Of a stretch of 64,000 bases of DNA, positions 60,050 through 64,000 are shown piece after piece. Source of the stretch: Nageia nagi (lineage: Eukaryota > Pinophyta). Location: contig JBITNC010000001.1 of the NCBI GenBank assembly GCA_050084985.1, forward strand, positions 84,320,001-84,384,000, read 5' to 3'. Position 1 is the first letter of the stretch, and each line of letters begins with the position of its first letter. The notes beneath the pieces are model-generated. The model saw only the letters and a program-made list of their open reading frames with translations, was not told the DNA's origin and ran no database searches. The translations under genes and the position numbers were made by a program.

Positions 60050-61369
60050 TAAAATTTGAAGTAATTCAAACAAACTAACCTTGGCTTGTGTATTGTTAAA
60101 TTTTTAAATGAGGTCAAAACTTCTCAGGTCTTTAGAAAGCTTCTTTTCACATGTAATGGGATCTATTGCTACTCTTGATCTTTTTCTTATAAGTGCTATA
60201 CACACTTCTTCATGGAAAATTACATTGATATGTTACTCTTCCCTTATATCTTTAACCTCGGTAAGACACACATAGAATCTATCCTCTATAAGCATTTGTA
60301 TTTTGTTTCTTAGGTCTCCACACCCATTAGTGGCATGCCCCTTGGTTTGATTATATTCATAGTATTTGTCTTCCTTGTACCATGCTAGCCTCTTTGCTAA
60401 CTCATCTTCCTCTTGCTTAGGTAAAGGCTATAATAGTCCCTTTGCCATTAGATCTTTCAAGATAAAATTGGGAGGTATAGGAAACTTTATGAATTTTCTT
60501 TCTTTCTTTTCATTTGCTTTTTTTGCTACATGAATGGATTTATCTTTCTTTGGTGATTGTGGCTACTTATCCTTGGCCCTAGGCTTATCATCATCTCAAT
60601 ACTTCACAAGCCCTAATTTCATAAGGACTTTTTCTTTTTCCAATAGCTTATATGTTATATCAAAAAATGGTAGATGTGTATAATCAATGACATAAGATTG
60701 TAAGGATAATATGACAACATCCTTGAAGATATTATTTACCACTTTTTTTTGTAAGCTTAGTTTTGATATGTTGCCATGTCTTTTTTCATCGCATAAAAAA
60801 CTTTTTAAGATTTTCATTGCAACTTGCCTCATAGCACATAGATTCAAAACCATGAATTCATGCATGATGTTGTGCTTATACTATTTTAGAAATAAGTTGC
60901 TCAATTCCTAAAATGATGTAACTGACCTTTCAGGTAGAGAATAGAACCATTCATGAGCCTCTCCTTCCAAACTATGAGAAAAGAAATTTGCTTGTAATCT
61001 CGAATCCACACTAATTTTGATCACACATTCATCTTTAAATCCTTGCAAATATCTCCTAGGATCTCCCTCCCCACTAAACTTATAGAACTTGCGATCTTTA
61101 TAATCTGATGGTGGCATGCATAAATGGATCACATCACATAAAGGGCTACCAAACTCCATTGAATCATTTAATTGAGTTGGTCTTCTTACTAATTGGTTAA
61201 TTTATCATTGCATACCCTCAATAGTAGCTTGAATGTGATCGTTATTACTTCCATCACTATGGTTGACTCCTTCATTAGATGCTTCTGGTCTATCATGTTG
61301 AATATCTCCCAAGAGCTCATCAAGATCTCTTCTTGAAAGACTTTGCAAGAATATTCTTAGCTTATCCAT
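60050..61369 (-). pseudogene. gag of element C
   Basis: The start ATG at 61369-61367 gives MDKLRIFLQSLSRRDLDELL. Open stretches 60908-61159 and 60596-60865 carry MEFGSPLCDVIHLCMPPSDY, KFYKFSGEGDPRRYLQGFKD, LEGEAHEWFYSLPERSVTSF and the C-terminal capsid helices with TYKLLEKEKVLMKLGLVKY. The nucleocapsid-like phrase with EYNQTKGHATNGCGDLRNKI lies at 60355-60300. Fewer breaks than in A or B, but TAG codons and frame changes remain. Confidence 0.87.
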
Positions 61370-61441
61370 GTCTAAAACAACTCACTAAATTGCTTATTAT
61401 TCCTAACTAAAATACTAGAGTTTTAGCACAACTACTTATAA

Positions 61442-61460
61442 TTCATGTCATTTTCACCCA
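61442..61460 (-). promoter_or_regulatory. Degraded primer-binding site of element C
   Basis: The complement reads TGGGTGAAAATGACATGAA, the family site TGGTGAACCCGACATGAA with an extra G and two or three changes, five bases or so inside the 5' LTR. Confidence 0.65.
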
Positions 61461-61463
61461 AAA

Positions 61464-62244
61464 TGTTTAAAAATAAAAATGTATTTGAGAATGCAAATAA
61501 ATGAATACCTATAATCTTGAAGAAATATTTGTAAATTCTGAACTAATGGATAGTAATTTATAACAAGATAATCTGATATAGAAGATAATGAATAATTGGA
61601 ATCAAAATGACATTACCAAACAAGACTGAGTTTGTATACTTACCTCATGGAACATACCTAATATCGATGAATGGAAGATAGTGACAAAGCCTCAATAGCC
61701 AATGGAGTTTGCACACAAAGTCATGGAGCAAGATGATCTAAAGAGAGGGCCATGGGTGATCTATTGCATGCTCGAAAAGAGCATCAATGGTTTATTTTTT
61801 TCTATAGAGGGGCATCAATGATCTTTATTAGGCTGTAGTCCATTCCAAATTGAATCTATGACTCCACATGGACTTTTAATGATCATAGTTTAATACTCAA
61901 ATAAACTAATACTTGTTAGGACACTCACATAAGGAAGTACACAAACCTACCCTTGAATGGTTTTGTAAAGAGACACAAAAAAGATTGCCATCATCAAGAC
62001 TAGATATGGAATCATGTATCTCCTTAATGTGGACCTACTATTAGATCCCTATTTATATAGATAATAATATGACCTAGTCCTTAGGTCAATGTGTACCTAC
62101 ATAAATAAGAATATAGTAAGTTGATGATATATATTGACCATATCCAAGAAAACATTAATATTCATGAACTAAGTGTGTATAAGTACAAGCACATATTTCC
62201 TAATTTATAAATTAAAATGCATAAATCAATTTTATGTGATAACA
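61464..62244 (-). repeat. 5' LTR of element C
   Basis: Direct repeat of 54407-55156. TATA-like box tatttatata at 62050-62059. Ends in an intact GTGATAACA, so this copy shows the original LTR terminus of the family. Confidence 0.93.
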
Positions 62245-62950
62245 CCCAGTCATACTTAGAATAAGAAAAGAAGAAAAAAGAGTAAGAAAAAGAAAATTTA
62301 GTGCAAGAAAATAGAATTTCATAATTTAAAGAAAGAGGATAAAATAAGTTATTTCATCTCATTAAAGGTTTTCTCTCTCATAATGGGAATCATTACCATA
62401 GGGAAAAATCATGGTTATTATTGTAATAGAAGATACCATGTATGAGTGTGGTAGTGTATAAGCAAAAATAATGATGACTAGGAATATCCACAAGTGGTTG
62501 GAACACATATCAATGTAGATAATCAATATTATTCTTAGGGTGGTAATCCATGCTCTAGATCATCCAATGGATGAGTTCCTCATTTCCCTCCCTAGTATGT
62601 AAATTTTTCATAATTAATTCCCCTTTATCAAAACTCAAAAGGATGTGTTGTATATCTTATAAGGAGATAGTCATCTCACCTGGGGGAAAGTGAAAGATTT
62701 TTGTATCCCTACATCATCTCTTTAAATAAGAAAAGTTAGTAGGGATGTATCATAAGTAATTACCATGGTCTGTATAAGATGATTAAGATAAGCCTAACGA
62801 AGAATTTTTTATTACAATATGAGAAGAGTCACATCTATTCTATGTCCTAGGCTCTGCTATGAGGCTCATAATGCTTTAAAAATATTGGTTCTACATAAGG
62901 AAGAAAGCATAAGAGGAAATATTAGTTTCCATATAACTATTTTATAAAAA
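62245..62950 (-). pseudogene. PMD pseudogene 2, N-terminal half
   Basis: The minus strand gives KIFHFPPGEMTISLQDIQHI (62705-62640), the plant-mobile-domain signature FH.P.GEMTITL.D, then LSFDKGELIMKNLHTREGNE and a lysine-rich stretch up to the insertion point. With element C removed, the reading leads into KYDWVPSSLVDL at 54390. TAG and TGA codons interrupt it. I cannot fix the start of the gene towards 62950. Confidence 0.6.
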
Positions 62951-64000
62951 AGGTATGCAAAATGTTATATTATATAAGATGAAATGAATTTCAAGTTTAT
63001 AGTTGAAAGTATGATTTATGTTTCAATTTTAATGCTTAAAAACATAGTCTTTTCACTCATTGTATTTTTTAATTTTTGAAAAATTTTATCATCGTACATT
63101 CACATATTATTTTTCATAAAAAAGAAAAATCAAATTTTGTATACATGTTTAAAAAGAGAAATGTACCATGATAAATATATTAGATTTAAAAACCCTAAAC
63201 CAAAGGGTTGTATACCATTAGAACTTCATTTTAAGAAAACAAAACCTAATAATTTTTGAAAAAATCATGAAATTTGATAAGAAAAGCATGGAATAGAGAG
63301 AATATAAGAGAGAATATGTACACTTACTTGATGAAAGATCTAGGAATCATTGAGATGAGATGTGCTCGATGGATAACATTATTTGTTTTATTGGGTCATG
63401 ATAAATAAAAAAACTTCTAATAAGAGACAACAAGCTTGAAAAATTCCTTTATAACCTTTTTATAACTTTTCAAGTATTAGAAATAAAAATTAGATGGTCC
63501 AAATGAAGGTCATAGAAGCTAATTATAATTTTTTTTACATGAAGTTTTATTAGTATAAGTAATAAAGGTATATGTTGTAAGATTTAGGGTTATGAGGTAT
63601 TAAATGAGTGATTTACTTATCATAAATTTGTGCAATTATTAATTTATGTATACATGTTATTTATTACATTAACACTTATTTATACACTAGCATATGGTCC
63701 CATATGCTAGTTTATGCTTGAAGAAGTCAAAATGTAGGCAAGTTTCATAATTATTTCAAAAACATCAATAAGAAAGTAAGAAGTAAGAAAAAATAAGTTT
63801 TTGAAATCCTTTTTTTTAAGAAAAATAGTGTTTGTTAGTAATGTTTCATTAATGAAAAATATTTCAAGATAATAATGTTATTTGTACTAATTGATGATAA
63901 ATTATATATTCATGAAAAATAAATACTGGCAATAATCTATAATCAAAAGTTTCAAAATAAATTTATTTAAAAAATTATATGTGGCATATAGATAATAAGA
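62951..64000. other. AT-rich stretch, nothing recognised
   Basis: No protein-like frame, LTR edge or tandem repeat is visible to the end of the window. It may be the upstream region of PMD pseudogene 2. Confidence 0.45.

Larger units (their letters stand above)
54407..62244 (-). mobile_element. Element C: Tat-type Ty3/gypsy retrotransposon, shortest and best-kept member
   Basis: The plus-strand ends are TGTTTATAAATAAAAATG (54407) and GTGATAACA (62244). Flanks CCTAG (54402-54406) and CCCAG (62245-62249) match at 4 of 5 positions, the difference being a C/T change. The interior reads gag to integrase on the minus strand, and the order is the same as in A and B. The RT open stretch of 207 codons is the longest in the window. 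The 3' UTR is about 600 bp shorter than in A through one internal deletion. It lies in PMD pseudogene 2. Confidence 0.94.

Overview
The window is intergenic heterochromatin-like DNA from a large plant nuclear genome. It holds no intact host gene, and I recognise no tRNA or rRNA gene. Nearly everything readable is decayed transposable element: several Ty3/gypsy LTR retrotransposons, nested in one another or in DNA-transposon-type genes. The sequence is very A+T rich, CG dinucleotides are scarce, and many premature stops look like CAG to TAG (or TGG to TAG/TGA) changes, as expected from long-term CG/CHG methylation and deamination. The aRH-carrying (Tat-type) elements, plant-mobile-domain relics and CACTA relics point to a land plant. 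The low GC and deep decay suggest a giant-genome gymnosperm such as Welwitschia, but that is a weak inference from composition only.

Layout. 1-12060 (approx): a plus-strand Tat-type element D (gag at 1-767, aRH and integrase pieces at 9293-10570, 3' LTR from 11484), split by minus-strand element A (768-9287). 12640-27240: gag of a further plus-strand element F, split by a large minus-strand element E (13293-26657). E has 1.8-kb LTRs, the order gag-PR-aRH-RT-RH-IN and a long extra reading frame behind integrase. 27240-33175: non-coding DNA with a dispersed short motif, a 1.1-kb CACTA-type miniature element (27814-28927), and the downstream part of a minus-strand Transposase_24-like (CACTA-associated) pseudogene. 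33176-46455: plus-strand element B, same family as A and C, with a perfect 5-bp target duplication. B interrupts the Transposase_24-like frame, which resumes at 46456, and its 3' part is amplified into five tandem copies of about 1335 bp. 46900-52130: a plant-mobile-domain (PMD) pseudogene, a microsatellite, an LTR edge, a 135-bp tandem repeat and a gag remnant. 52950-62950: a second PMD pseudogene split by minus-strand element C (54407-62244). 62950-64000: nothing recognisable.

A, B and C form one family. They have LTRs of about 730-790 bp that start TGTTATCA and end near AAACA, a shared primer-binding site, the order gag-PR-RT-RH-aRH-IN, and a 3' UTR full of short repeats. They document how that 3' end evolves: a minisatellite in A, a microhomology deletion in C, and kilobase-scale tandem amplification in B. 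None looks able to move on its own, because every protein region carries several stops or frameshifts.
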